NCBI RefSeq assembly: GCF_902167635.1
Contig: NZ_CABHMS010000005.1
Coordinates: 310,001-374,000, forward strand
Length of the DNA stretch: 64,000 nt
Direction of reading: 5' to 3'
From: Chitinophaga vietnamensis
GTDB lineage: Bacteria; Bacteroidota; Bacteroidia; Chitinophagales; Chitinophagaceae
Shown here: positions 53,900 through 63,023 of the stretch, piece after piece
Numbering within the stretch: the stretch's first letter is position 1
Layout of the letters: every line of letters begins with the position of its first letter
Program-made: the position numbers and the translations under genes
Notes under the pieces: model-generated
Told to the model about the DNA's origin: nothing
Database searches by the model: none
Seen by the model: the letters and a program-made list of their open reading frames with translations, nothing else

Positions 53900-53949
53900 C
53901 TACAACGCAACTACAGCCTGGCGAAATAGATATCTACAAAACATCTACA
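53900..53949 (+). promoter_or_regulatory. CTACA operator array before the TPR/LuxR regulator
   Basis: CTACA begins at 53900, 53911, 53934 and 53945, spacings 11, 23 and 11 bp. Three copies extend to AYMTCTACAR-like words. It immediately precedes the -7 box of the regulator gene, where a -33 element would be expected. The same arrangement (11, 22, 11) occurs at 56414-56462. Confidence 0.65.
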
Positions 53950-53966
53950 GGTTGATGTAGAAACTG

Positions 53967-53974
53967 TATTTTTG
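53967..53974 (+). promoter_or_regulatory. -7 box TATTTTTG of the TPR/LuxR regulator
   Basis: Ends four bases before the ATG at 53979, so transcription probably starts at or next to the start codon. No -33 TTTG is present. The CTACA array occupies that place. Confidence 0.6.
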
Positions 53975-53978
53975 TGAC

Positions 53979-55916
53979 ATGGACCGTATCATAAAAACCG
54001 TATCTAGACTCCTGACTATAGTAGTAGCTCTCCTGTTGTTTGTATATCATGCTACTGCACAAACGCCAGCCGACTCACTGAAACGCGTGTTAGCCCAGCC
54101 TAACCTCACCCCTGAAGAGCAGGTGGTGACCCGTATCCGCTTGAGCCGCGCCCTGGTGAGTACCGACCGCAAAGAAGCCCTGGCTGTTGCTGAAGTTGCG
54201 CTGAATATGAGCCGTTCCCTGAAAGATGTGAAATATGAGGCCCAGGTGCATTCCTCTTTGGTGTCCTTATTATATGCTCAGGAAGATATCAGCCGCTCGC
54301 ACCGGGAACTGGATTCTGCCTTCATGCTGGCCGAAAAATCCGGTGATAAAACTACGCTGATCAATGTCTGGTACCGTAAAGGATGGCTGGAAAGCCGCGA
54401 AGGCAAGCCGCATGATGCCGTAAAAAGTTTTCAGACCGCCCTCAAAACAGGCGAGGGGCTGAAAGAAAGTACTTTCACCACCAGTATATATTATAACCTG
54501 GCTGCTATTTACGCCGACTGGAACGATCTCGAAAACCAGTATCGTTACGCTTCCATGGCCCTGGTAACAGCCCGCCGCAACAATGACCCCGACGATCTCG
54601 TAAATGCTTACCAGGCGCTGGCCACCAGCTTCGAGCACCAGTTTACCAGCGATACTACCAATCGTGTGAAGCTGGATTCCGCCCTGTACTACAACCGTGT
54701 TGCCATTGAATTATATAAGGAAAAGAAATCTGCGATCAGCTTTCCCAGCACCATGGGCGTTTTGGCCCTGAACAACGCCAACCTGTATGCAGAGTTCTTT
54801 CCGCGCAGCTACCGCGATTCCGCCCAACACTACCTGGATATCGCACTGGAAAATGGCAAGGCCACAGATCAGCAGGAGCTCATCGCCAGTTGCTACGGCA
54901 TGATGAGCAGCTTTGCACTGGCCGATGGCAACTATGACCGTGCCTCCGACCTGTTGCTGGTTGCCATGGAAACGATGTTGCGCTACCCCGCGCCCAACAA
55001 CAGTATCATGGCCCATCTTACGGAGGCCTTGTCTGACGTGGCCGAAAGAAAACATGATTATCCTCTGGCCCTCAAATATGCAAGAGATCATAATAAATAT
55101 TACGCTGCTGCCTTCGATGCCGAGAAAATGAGCATTGCCAAGCGGCTGGAAGCCCAGTACCAGGCCCGCGAGCGCGAGCAACAGCTGCTTGTCTTGCAGG
55201 AGAAAGCGGCTTTCAACAAACATCTCAATACTATCTATGTTATCCTGATCATTATCTGTATCCTCGCGCTGTTGTTCCTCTTCCGCTCGTACCACTTCCG
55301 GCTGAAATCTACGATACAACAACAAAAGTTACTGGAGCAGGAGAAAGAAGATGCCGCTTTGCAGGCCCGTTTGAAGGCAGAAGAGAGCCGCCGCCTCCAG
55401 CTGGAAAAGCAGGAAGCCGAGCTACAGGTGCGTCTTGCAGCAGAAGAAGCAGCCCGCCTGCAAGCCGAGCAAGAGCTGATGCAGGCCCAGAAAGAACAAT
55501 TACAGAAAGACCTGCTGGCAGGTACTCTACAGGTAGAAGAAAAGAACGAGCTGCTGCAGACGCTTCAAAATAAACTCTCCGACAAGGCCGTAGACCGTGG
55601 CCTGGCGGGGCAGATCACGCGTATGATAGACCAGCACCGCCGTCTGGATGAAGACCTGGAAACTGCCAAAACAGAACTGGAAAATATTCATCCGGAATTT
55701 TTTAACCGTTTGCTGGAGAAATCTGCCAATACGCTTACCCGCCTGGATCTGAAGCATTGTTCCTATATTTCTATGGGACTTACTACAAAGGAAATTTCTG
55801 TGCGTATGGGTGTGGCGCCCAAGAGCATCCTGATGTCGAGGTATCGTATCAAGCAGAAGTTGGGCCTCGGGAAAGATGAGGGCCTGGATGCTTATCTGAT
55901 GGGGCTCGGGAAATGA
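53979..55916 (+). CDS. TPR sensor with LuxR-like C-terminal helix-turn-helix
   Basis: 645 residues. A signal peptide or signal anchor (residues 5-27) is followed by about eight TPR-like helical hairpins (residues 30-400) predicted in the periplasm. A membrane helix (NTIYVILIIICILALLFLF) lies near 415-435, then a long charged coiled coil with EEAARLQAEQE-type repeats. The C-terminal DNA-binding region contains CSYISMGLTTKEISVRMGVAPKSILMSRYRIKQKLGL, similar to GerE/LuxR helices. It resembles the one-protein sensor-regulators common in Chitinophagaceae. The CTACA array upstream suggests autoregulation (inference). Confidence 0.85.
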   Translation: MDRIIKTVSRLLTIVVALLLFVYHATAQTPADSLKRVLAQPNLTPEEQVVTRIRLSRALVSTDRKEALAVAEVALNMSRSLKDVKYEAQVHSSLVSLLYAQEDISRSHRELDSAFMLAEKSGDKTTLINVWYRKGWLESREGKPHDAVKSFQTALKTGEGLKESTFTTSIYYNLAAIYADWNDLENQYRYASMALVTARRNNDPDDLVNAYQALATSFEHQFTSDTTNRVKLDSALYYNRVAIELYKEKKSAISFPSTMGVLALNNANLYAEFFPRSYRDSAQHYLDIALENGKATDQQELIASCYGMMSSFALADGNYDRASDLLLVAMETMLRYPAPNNSIMAHLTEALSDVAERKHDYPLALKYARDHNKYYAAAFDAEKMSIAKRLEAQYQAREREQQLLVLQEKAAFNKHLNTIYVILIIICILALLFLFRSYHFRLKSTIQQQKLLEQEKEDAALQARLKAEESRRLQLEKQEAELQVRLAAEEAARLQAEQELMQAQKEQLQKDLLAGTLQVEEKNELLQTLQNKLSDKAVDRGLAGQITRMIDQHRRLDEDLETAKTELENIHPEFFNRLLEKSANTLTRLDLKHCSYISMGLTTKEISVRMGVAPKSILMSRYRIKQKLGLGKDEGLDAYLMGLGK

Positions 55917-55920
55917 AAAA

Positions 55921-55947
55921 ACCCGCACAGCAAATGCTATGCGGGCC
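55921..55947. terminator. bidirectional terminator between convergent genes
   Basis: CCCGCA-c-AGCA pairs with TGCT-a-TGCGGG around AA, with one mismatch. The A tract on the left gives a T tract for the leftward DUF4870-like gene. On the right, CCTCTTTC is weaker. Confidence 0.75.
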
Positions 55948-55990
55948 TCTTTCGGGATTAACATGGGTTAACAACTGTGTGTGTTAGCGC

Positions 55991-56329
55991 TTAATTTGTC
56001 TGGAGAAAAACAAACTTGTTTTCAAATAATTTTCCGATCAATGGTAATGGCTTGTTGGTGCCGCTGTTTGCATTGATGATACCAAACACCATAAAAATGA
56101 ATGGTAACAGGGATAAAATGGACAGCGGGGTTTTTAATGCCGGTACAATAACTAATACGATACTTATTGCGATACTCCAGACAATGCCTGCAATCATGAG
56201 GCCCAGCGCTTGTTCCAGGTGGTAGCTGATCAATCCGTTCTTTTCGCGTTCATCTTTGGTTTTTACAAAAGCAATGATCCAGCCTATCAGTGTAATGTAA
56301 GAGATGATCGCCCACTGTTTCGGTTTCAT
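55991..56329 (-). CDS. DUF4870/Tic20-like small membrane protein
   Basis: 112 residues from MKPKQWAIISYIT. The longer open frame to 56401 was rejected because the promoter box lies inside it. Three membrane helices are visible, with the family pattern SYITLIGWIIAF, YHLEQALGLMI and LPLIGKLF. The function of DUF4870 proteins is unknown. The gene converges on the TPR/LuxR regulator, and its promoter carries the same CTACA array, making it the prime candidate target. Confidence 0.85.
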   Translation of the reverse strand: MKPKQWAIISYITLIGWIIAFVKTKDEREKNGLISYHLEQALGLMIAGIVWSIAISIVLVIVPALKTPLSILSLLPFIFMVFGIINANSGTNKPLPLIGKLFENKFVFLQTN

Positions 56330-56371
56330 GGTAGTTAATCGTTTAACAATTGATAAAAAATGATAACGAGG

Positions 56372-56379
56372 CAAAGGTA
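56372..56379 (-). promoter_or_regulatory. -7 box TACCTTTG of the DUF4870-like gene
   Basis: Perfect TAnnTTTG on the minus strand, 43 bp before the start codon. The -33 position reads TTATG rather than TTTG, consistent with activator dependence. Confidence 0.6.
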
Positions 56380-56413
56380 TCCCCGGAAGTATTCCGTGCA
56401 TAATTTGGGGCTA

Positions 56414-56462
56414 CTACACGCTATCTACAGGAGAAAAAAAGAGGTACTACAAAACCTCTACA
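56414..56462. promoter_or_regulatory. CTACA operator array before the DUF4870-like gene
   Basis: CTACA begins at 56414, 56425, 56447 and 56458, spacings 11, 22 and 11 bp, all multiples of 11. It lies about 50-100 bp upstream of the expected transcription start. Its orientation relative to the gene is opposite to that of the array at 53900-53949. Confidence 0.65.
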
Positions 56463-56484
56463 AGTAGGGTTAATCAATTGATTT

Positions 56485-56844
56485 TTAATTGCTTAGTTCT
56501 CTTCTTATGCGAACGGTTTTGGGTTGGATGACTGTGAAAGCCTGAGAGATTTTGCTTTGGTGTTGTTGTATCACGTGGTTAACTATCTCGGCTTGTATCA
56601 GTGATGGGGCATTGCCTAATCTGATAAGCACGATGCCTGAATGTAATTTCTTCAATCGGAAAACGAGTTCTCCAAAATCTTTATCCTGGGTTATCAAAAT
56701 GCTCGAGGTTTGATTGGCCATATCAAGAACGGTATCATCATCTGCGCCGGGACACAATTCCAATATATATTGCACCTCGAAACCCGATTGGCGGAGTAAT
56801 GTTACAATAGGTCGGTCAACGCCTTCGTCTGCCAGAAACTTCAT
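56485..56844 (-). CDS. DUF5615 PIN-like toxin
   Basis: 119 residues. The short PIN-like fold has acidic residues in MKFLADEGVD and ITQDKDFGELVF. DUF5615 proteins are predicted ribonucleases paired with DUF433 antitoxins. The DUF433 gene overlaps it by 4 bp upstream. The pair resembles VapBC modules in layout but is a different antitoxin class. Confidence 0.9.
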   Translation of the reverse strand: MKFLADEGVDRPIVTLLRQSGFEVQYILELCPGADDDTVLDMANQTSSILITQDKDFGELVFRLKKLHSGIVLIRLGNAPSLIQAEIVNHVIQQHQSKISQAFTVIQPKTVRIRRELSN

Positions 56845-57071
56845 ATAGCCGTAGAATAAATCTCGTCACCTCTCAACAACTGGGCTGCAAAGATTAAAGC
56901 AGCTTGAACTTGTTCTTTGGTTAAATGAGGATGTGCCTGTAAAACATCGTCGATAGATTCGCTTACAGCAAGCTTTTCCAGGATTTGCTCTACTGTTATC
57001 CGGGTCCCTTTAATAACAGGCTTGCCCATCATTATTTTAGGGTTGATTTCAATAAGATTAAGCTGATCCAT
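56841..57071 (-). CDS. DUF433 antitoxin
   Basis: 76 residues from the ATG at 57071. The frame continues upstream but MDQLNLIEINPKIMMGKPVIKGTRITVEQIL is the normal DUF433 start. DUF433 is a winged-helix DNA-binding family that accompanies DUF5615. The stop overlaps the toxin start by 4 bp. A TATTTTTG box 25 bp upstream (57097-57104) supports the start. Confidence 0.9.
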   Translation of the reverse strand: MDQLNLIEINPKIMMGKPVIKGTRITVEQILEKLAVSESIDDVLQAHPHLTKEQVQAALIFAAQLLRGDEIYSTAI

Positions 57072-57096
57072 GTGCTTTATGTTTTTGTCTTTATAA

Positions 57097-57104
57097 CAAA
57101 AATA
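57097..57104 (-). promoter_or_regulatory. -7 box of the DUF433/DUF5615 module
   Basis: TATTTTTG on the minus strand with a 25-bp gap to the antitoxin ATG. No -33 TTTG was found at the normal spacing. Confidence 0.5.
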
Positions 57105-57376
57105 CTGAATTTCCTGTCGGCTCTTCAGCCGGAATATCTTCCTCATGGACTATCTTGTTAGGTGAAGAAACTGGTTAACAACGGCCAAAATTACTGCTCA
57201 TAAATTTTTGATTTGTAAATTGTTTCTTAACAGAAGAGGCATGATGCCAGATGCTCTTCGTCCATTTTCATGCAACATCTGTCCATTAACGAACATTCCG
57301 TTCCGATCTTTCTATTGAAAATCAATGTATCTTCTCACTGGCATTTTATTCGTAGCAGCAGCTACAAATTGTTTTT

Positions 57377-59746
57377 ATGTTCAGGAACTATTTGAAAACG
57401 GCATGGAGAAACCTGCTGAACAACAAGGCTTACAGCGCATTGAATATCTTCGGGCTGGCCATTGGTATGGCGGTAGCTCTGCTGATCTCACTATGGGCGT
57501 ACAATGAGTTTACTTATGACCGCTTTCTTCCCGGATATGAGAATAATTACCAGGTGATGATGAATTACCGAAGCAATGAAGGCGGTATCACCACGATGAA
57601 TGCCAGCTCCCTGGCCCTTGCCGACGCTATCCGCAAAAATGTGCCGGGCATACAATATGCAATCGAAACAGACTGGATGGGGAGTCATGGCCTGATGGTG
57701 GGCGACAAAAAAATGGTGCTCCCCGGTGGCGGCGTACAGGAAGACTTTCTCAATATGTTCCGTTTCCCTTTACTGCAGGGCAATCCCGGGCAGGTACTGA
57801 AAGAGCCTTATAGTATTGTGCTCACAGCTTCTACTGCCAGATCGTTGTTTGGCAATGAGGACCCTATGAATAAAATCGTACGTTTCGAAAACCGCCACGA
57901 CCTGAAAGTAACCGGTGTATTAGCCGATCTACCCACTAATTCCACCTTTGATTTCAAATATCTTGTACCATTTAAATATTTTGAACAGAACAATGACTGG
58001 ATGAAAAAAGCCCGTAGTGAATGGGGTAATAACTCTTTCCAGATATTTGTGGCGCTTCAGCCAGGTGTGAACAGTGCGGTGGTATCCAAAAAGCTTTGCG
58101 ATATATTGGCGAACCGCGTTCATGATATTCCAATGAAGGCATTCCTGCACCCGATGAGCCAATGGCGCCTCTACAGCCAGTTTGAGAACGGTCAATCATC
58201 CGGCGGATATATTACCTATGTGCGTATGTTCTGTATTATCGGGGCGCTGGTGCTGTTGATTGCCTGCATTAATTTTATCAATCTGGCTACAGCCCGGTCT
58301 GAGAAGAGGGCGCGGGAAGTAGGCGTGAGAAAAGCGATCGGTTCCAGCCGTTCAGATCTTATCATACAGTTCCTTATGGAGTCGCTGTTGCTGACAGTGA
58401 TTGCGGCGGTTATCAGCATTTTGATATTGCAATTAGTATTGCCATATTTCAACACGCTGATCGGTACTACTATCGTGATCCCCTATACGAAACCGGCAGC
58501 CTGGGCGCTGGTGATCTCCTTTATCTTATTGACAGGCTTGCTGGCAGGAAGCCGGCCAGCTTTCCATTTGTCGGCTTTCAGGCCGGTGAAGGTGCTGAAA
58601 GGCGCCGTGTTGCCGGGCAGGCGGGCATCGCTGCCCCGCAAAGTGATGGTGGTAACGCAGTTCGCGGCATCGGTGGCTTTGATCATCAGCACCATTATCA
58701 TCTATCAACAAATTAATTATGCCAAAAAAAGGCCTACAGGTTATAATCCGTCCCGTTTGATGGTGACCTCACTTTCCGATGACCTGTCCCGTAATTATGA
58801 TGCCATCCGTGGAGAATTACTCCAAACAGGCCTGGTAGCGAGCGTTTCAAGGGCAACCAGCCCGGTAACAGGAGTATGGTCGCATAATGTGATATCAACA
58901 TGGCCGGGGAAAACGGACAATAGTTTTATTTCCGTGACGGACGTAAGTGTATCAGACGATTATTTTAAATCTATGGGCATGACGATGACCGCGGGCCGCG
59001 ACTTCTACCCGGAGTGGTCGTCAGACACGGGAACGGCTATATTAAATGAGACGGCTGTTAAAAAGATGGGATTGAAAGATCCTATTGGGCAAAAGATCAC
59101 CTGGGACCGCGGCCTGCGCGCCACGGTTGTAGGTGTAGTAAAAGATGCGGTGGTGGCTTCTCCCTTCTCTCCGGTGGAGCCGGCGATCTTTGTCCATGGC
59201 CGCGAGGGCGGCGTGATGATGTATCGCCTCGTGTCGCAGGCGGATATTAAGTCGGCCATTAAAAAACTGACAGCCATCTTTAATAAATATAATCCAGCCT
59301 ATCCCTATCAATATTATTTCGCGGATGTTTCATATGCACAGAAATTCGACCTCGAAACGCTGGTGGGCAAGCTGGCGGCCATTTTCGCGGCGCTGGCCAT
59401 TTTTATCTCCTGCCTTGGTTTGTTAGGACTGGCTGCTTATACCGCTGCACAAAAAACGAAGGAGATTGCGGTGAGAAAGGTGATGGGCGCCTCTGTGGCG
59501 CAACTGTGGCTGCTCCTGAGCCGTGAGTTTATGTTGCTCGTGATAGTAGGAGGCGCTATTGCATCGCCGTTAGCGTTTTATTTTCTGCATAACTGGTTAA
59601 ATCATTACAACTACCGGATCGAGATCGGGCCTGGCGTATTTATTATTGCTATTGGTGGTGCATTGCTCATTACTGTTTTCACGATCAGTTACCAGGCAAT
59701 ACGCGTAGCGCTCAGCAATCCGGTGAAGAGTTTAAGATCAGAATAG
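57377..59746 (+). CDS. FtsX-like ABC transporter permease (MacB-type, two-domain)
   Basis: 789 residues. The order is an N-terminal membrane helix (YSALNIFGLAIGMAVALLISLW), a periplasmic MacB-PCD-like domain, an FtsX domain with three helices, a second periplasmic domain and a final FtsX domain ending VALSNPVKSLRSE. The KTKEIAVRKVMGAS and KRAREVGVRKAIGSS motifs, present in both halves, are hallmarks of these large Bacteroidota permeases. No ATPase is adjacent. Many such genes lie far from an ATPase. Substrate unknown. Confidence 0.92.
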   Translation: MFRNYLKTAWRNLLNNKAYSALNIFGLAIGMAVALLISLWAYNEFTYDRFLPGYENNYQVMMNYRSNEGGITTMNASSLALADAIRKNVPGIQYAIETDWMGSHGLMVGDKKMVLPGGGVQEDFLNMFRFPLLQGNPGQVLKEPYSIVLTASTARSLFGNEDPMNKIVRFENRHDLKVTGVLADLPTNSTFDFKYLVPFKYFEQNNDWMKKARSEWGNNSFQIFVALQPGVNSAVVSKKLCDILANRVHDIPMKAFLHPMSQWRLYSQFENGQSSGGYITYVRMFCIIGALVLLIACINFINLATARSEKRAREVGVRKAIGSSRSDLIIQFLMESLLLTVIAAVISILILQLVLPYFNTLIGTTIVIPYTKPAAWALVISFILLTGLLAGSRPAFHLSAFRPVKVLKGAVLPGRRASLPRKVMVVTQFAASVALIISTIIIYQQINYAKKRPTGYNPSRLMVTSLSDDLSRNYDAIRGELLQTGLVASVSRATSPVTGVWSHNVISTWPGKTDNSFISVTDVSVSDDYFKSMGMTMTAGRDFYPEWSSDTGTAILNETAVKKMGLKDPIGQKITWDRGLRATVVGVVKDAVVASPFSPVEPAIFVHGREGGVMMYRLVSQADIKSAIKKLTAIFNKYNPAYPYQYYFADVSYAQKFDLETLVGKLAAIFAALAIFISCLGLLGLAAYTAAQKTKEIAVRKVMGASVAQLWLLLSREFMLLVIVGGAIASPLAFYFLHNWLNHYNYRIEIGPGVFIIAIGGALLITVFTISYQAIRVALSNPVKSLRSE

Positions 59747-59800
59747 CAGCAGTTGTTTATATATAGCGAGAGGATTATATTCAATATAATTTTCATAAAA

Positions 59801-59830
59801 TGTTGATAATGTTTATTTTAGATATCTTTG
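59801..59830 (+). promoter_or_regulatory. promoter of the OmpA-like gene
   Basis: TATCTTTG at 59823-59830, 19 bp before the ATG, preceded at 17 bp by TTG (59803-59805). The -33 element is shorter than consensus. Confidence 0.6.
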
Positions 59831-59849
59831 CGGCAAATCTCATCAACAT

Positions 59850-60383
59850 ATGAAAAAGTTGTTAAGCTCCTCTCGTGTGTGGGTTTCCGTTATTACCGCT
59901 ATTGCAATATTTACTTCCTGCGCTTCTTCCAGGAAATCGGGCAGTCAACATGCCTACATGAACAAACAGTATCAAGAGCTAAAAAATGTATTGAATGAAG
60001 CTGATGTTACTTTGATCAAAGACAGTCTGAAAGTGATCTTCCCGAACAATGTAATGTATGCATCTTCATCTGCTGATCTGAAACCAGAGATCAAACCAGC
60101 CTTTGAACGTTTTGCCAACGTATTGAACAAATATGACAAGACCAAGATCATGATTACTGGTCATACTGACAACACCGGCAATGGTGATTTTAATCGTGAA
60201 CTGTCTGAAAAGCGCGCTGCTGGCGCCAAGCAGCTGCTGGTAGATGATAAAGTAGATGGAGGCCGTATTGATACCTGGGGCCAGGGCGACCGTCATCCGA
60301 TTGCGACCAACAATACAGAAGAAGGTAAAGCAAAGAACCGTCGTGTGGAGTTTGTGATTCTTTATAATGTAGCTCAACAATAG
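59850..60383 (+). CDS. OmpA-family lipoprotein
   Basis: 177 residues. The lipobox FTSC puts lipidation at C24. The OmpA peptidoglycan-binding domain is C-terminal: VMYASSSADLKPEIKPAFERFANVL, then ITGHTDNTGNGDFNRELSEKRAAGAKQLL, with the conserved D and R of TGHTDNTG and NRRVEF. It tethers the outer membrane to the cell wall, like Pal. The last 10 bp overlap the 3' end of the convergent LytTR gene. Confidence 0.93.
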   Translation: MKKLLSSSRVWVSVITAIAIFTSCASSRKSGSQHAYMNKQYQELKNVLNEADVTLIKDSLKVIFPNNVMYASSSADLKPEIKPAFERFANVLNKYDKTKIMITGHTDNTGNGDFNRELSEKRAAGAKQLLVDDKVDGGRIDTWGQGDRHPIATNNTEEGKAKNRRVEFVILYNVAQQ

Positions 60384-61126
60384 TCCAATAATTTTTTTAC
60401 GTTTTCGCGGTGCGGCCTGGATACGGGGATCTTGGTAAGATCTTCTAATAGCAGTGTACCGCCATCTTCCCTCAGCCAGCTTTTTACTGCCAGCCTGTTT
60501 ACCAGGTGTGATTGGTGCGTGCGGATAAAATCGTATGGTGCCAGCAACTCCGCAAACTCTTTCAGGGTGCGGCTTACCAATACTTTTTCTTTATTGGAAA
60601 GGAATACGTGTGTGTAGTTGCTGGTAGCCTCGCAGCGCACAATTTCATGTACAGGCACATAACGCGTTTCCTGTTGTAATGGCAGGGCAATGCGCGGGTT
60701 TTCTTTTTTTCGTGGTTGAAGGTATTCCAGCAGGTTTTCGAGATTGGTGTTTTTTCTTTTCCGGGAAATCTTTTCTGAAGCCTTCTGAACTGCCGCTTGT
60801 AATTCTGCCGTAGACAAGGGTTTGAGGAGATAGTCGAGCGCAGAGAATTTTACCGCCTGGATGCCATATTGATCATGTGCTGATACGAAGATCACTTCAA
60901 GGTCGGTACGGTCTAATTGTTTGAGCAGGTCGAAGCCGGTGCCATCAGGTAACTGGATATCCAGGAAAAGCAGGTCCGGTTGGTATTGCTGCACTGCTGC
61001 TACACCCTTGGCTACAGTGGCCGCTTCCGACACTACTTCAATACCGTTGCAGCAGGAATGAAGCAGCCCGCGGAGGTTTTCGCGGTTGTTAGCCTCGTCA
61101 TCTATAATTATACTACGTATCGTCAT
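60374..61126 (-). CDS. LytTR-family response regulator
   Basis: 250 residues. The receiver domain has acidic D9/D10, phospho-acceptor D56 in LLFLDIQLP and K102 in LLKPL. The LytTR DNA-binding domain is C-terminal (HEIVRCEATSNYTHVFL and FIRTHQSHLVNRLAVKSW). It is encoded directly downstream of a LytS-type kinase with a 1-bp gap, so the two form a two-component system. The targets are unknown. LytTR proteins usually bind paired direct repeats. Confidence 0.96.
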   Translation of the reverse strand: MTIRSIIIDDEANNRENLRGLLHSCCNGIEVVSEAATVAKGVAAVQQYQPDLLFLDIQLPDGTGFDLLKQLDRTDLEVIFVSAHDQYGIQAVKFSALDYLLKPLSTAELQAAVQKASEKISRKRKNTNLENLLEYLQPRKKENPRIALPLQQETRYVPVHEIVRCEATSNYTHVFLSNKEKVLVSRTLKEFAELLAPYDFIRTHQSHLVNRLAVKSWLREDGGTLLLEDLTKIPVSRPHRENVKKLLDYC

Positions 61127-61127
61127 A

Positions 61128-62849
61128 TCAGCACCATTCTTTTAATAATAACTCAACGGTGGTACCGCTGCTGCCTGTTGCAACGTGGCAGCTGATAACG
61201 TTTTCACGGTACATCCGGTTTAATAAATTTATTCTTTCTTCGCCTAATTTCAAGCCCCAGGATGTTCTGCCAGTTGTGGATGTTTTGTCCGTATAACCGT
61301 ACCCGTTATCTTTTATACTAAGGTACAGGTCTTTATCGGTCATTTTCACCTGGATGTGGATAAATCCCTTTTCTCCCAGAGCGGATGCTCCGTGAATAAC
61401 GGCATTTTCTACATAAGGTTGCAGGAGCAATGCGGGAATCTCAGTACTGGACAGGTTTTCCGGCAATTGTATCTCATAATGGAAATTAAAGCGTAGCTGT
61501 TCCATCTGCAGGTATTCATCCAACAACTGCCGTTCATCTCCCAGGCTGATCATCTCTTCATTATGTTGATCCAATACCTTTCTGGTAAGGGAAGAGAAGA
61601 TTTGGAGATAGTGATTGGCCCGTGGATCCTGACGGTTTACCAGATTTTGAATGGAAGTGAGTGCGTTGAAGATAAAATGAGGATTGAGCTGATTGCGGAC
61701 AGATTGTAACCTCCACTGGGCCATTTGCTTGTCACGGGCCAGCAGCTTCATTTTGCGTTGATTGTAGAAATAATAAACGCAAAACAGGAAAGCGGCAACC
61801 AGGGTTGCCGCTAAGATTTGAAGAGATGATGGCGCCCACCCATGGTAGGTTATCTCAGGTGGAAGTATCTCTATAGGTAGTTCAATCACTTTGTTTTGTT
61901 CATAGCGGATCACGCCATTATTATCAGGCAGGGGCCGTGTAATACCGTTGGGATACACTACGAGCTTGTATTTGCCGGGAACATTGAAATCGGTCGGTAC
62001 GATGAGAGAGGAGCCGATGAGATTATCTTCCCATTTCAGAAAACTTTTGCCGTCTTCTTTCAGCAGGATGTAGCCGTACTGCGTGCCCTGCGGTACATGC
62101 AGGTTGCAGGCAAGGATCAGATGGCTGGCGGTATTGATGTGGAAACGGAGACTGACGGGCAAGCCGGTAACAGTGGATATGCTGCTGGCAAAGGATGGTA
62201 GCGCCAGGGGTTTAAGCGATGAAGCCTCCATTATTTCAACACCTGTGAGCCGGGGGAGATAGTCTTTATTCCAGCTCACCAGGATACCATTTCTTTTCGT
62301 ATAATCTTTTACGTTATATACCTCCACCATCACATTACCGGAATCCTGCTGATAGTTACCCAGACAGGCGAAAGGCAGACGCCCATTATATTCCAGCGTA
62401 TCTATGCGTTTGTAAAATGCCTCCGGCGCCTTTGAGGGAGCAACAATTTCCCGGAAATTCCTGATCACCTGGTATCTGAATTGCCCGGCATTTTCGGGTG
62501 TGATATTAGCCGCATAGAAAGTAATATTTTCTCCGGGCGATAACAGGTAATGGTCATAGGCGTAATAATCATGCACATAGGGTGCGCCAACATTTTTGTT
62601 CATCAGATTTTTACCCTTGATGCATAGATACGGCCAGGGATTGCTACCAGCAAGGTTTTGGGAGATAGAACGCAACACCGCTGGTATTTCACCATTAGCC
62701 TTGCGCGGGTAATGGCAGTTAGGTAAGAGTAATGCCGAATCCATGGCGGTGATCACCACCAGATCGTAGGGCGCCTTGGGGTGATATTGCGCAACCGCAC
62801 ACAGTGCCAGGTATAAGGAGAAAAATTTCAACAGGATGATTCTTTTCAT
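61128..62849 (-). CDS. LytS-like sensor histidine kinase
   Basis: 573 residues. A signal peptide (cleavage near CAVAQ) precedes a 310-residue periplasmic sensor domain rich in beta-strands. One membrane helix (about 341-361) leads to the His_kinase domain. The phospho-accepting His is H391 in NQLNPHFIFNAL, and the HATPase motifs are LLQPYVENAVIHG and DNGYG. It pairs with the LytTR regulator immediately downstream. The sensor domain does not match a ligand-binding family I can name. Confidence 0.93.
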   Translation of the reverse strand: MKRIILLKFFSLYLALCAVAQYHPKAPYDLVVITAMDSALLLPNCHYPRKANGEIPAVLRSISQNLAGSNPWPYLCIKGKNLMNKNVGAPYVHDYYAYDHYLLSPGENITFYAANITPENAGQFRYQVIRNFREIVAPSKAPEAFYKRIDTLEYNGRLPFACLGNYQQDSGNVMVEVYNVKDYTKRNGILVSWNKDYLPRLTGVEIMEASSLKPLALPSFASSISTVTGLPVSLRFHINTASHLILACNLHVPQGTQYGYILLKEDGKSFLKWEDNLIGSSLIVPTDFNVPGKYKLVVYPNGITRPLPDNNGVIRYEQNKVIELPIEILPPEITYHGWAPSSLQILAATLVAAFLFCVYYFYNQRKMKLLARDKQMAQWRLQSVRNQLNPHFIFNALTSIQNLVNRQDPRANHYLQIFSSLTRKVLDQHNEEMISLGDERQLLDEYLQMEQLRFNFHYEIQLPENLSSTEIPALLLQPYVENAVIHGASALGEKGFIHIQVKMTDKDLYLSIKDNGYGYTDKTSTTGRTSWGLKLGEERINLLNRMYRENVISCHVATGSSGTTVELLLKEWC

Positions 62850-62978
62850 AAGGTACGTTTTTGATATCCCCCTAAAGTTGCGCTACAGCAGGGTTTTCAG
62901 CAATATACAGTTATTATCACGCAGATTTGAATGAGTATTATATCATCTCTGGTGAGTATCGGGAATTTTTTCCCCAAC

Positions 62979-63008
62979 TTGTTTTTTTTCAGAAAATTAC
63001 TACATTTG
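62979..63008 (+). promoter_or_regulatory. promoter of the second tRNA-Gln gene
   Basis: TTG at 62979-62981 and TACATTTG at 63001-63008 are 19 bp apart, 15 bp before the tRNA. The -7 box is identical to that of copy 1. Confidence 0.8.
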
Positions 63009-63023
63009 CGTCCCGTTTTACGG

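Noticed and set aside
53900-53949. CTACA copies as a CRISPR or microsatellite
   Set aside because: Repeats are only 5 bp with regular 11-bp phasing beside promoters, which fits protein-binding sites rather than either.
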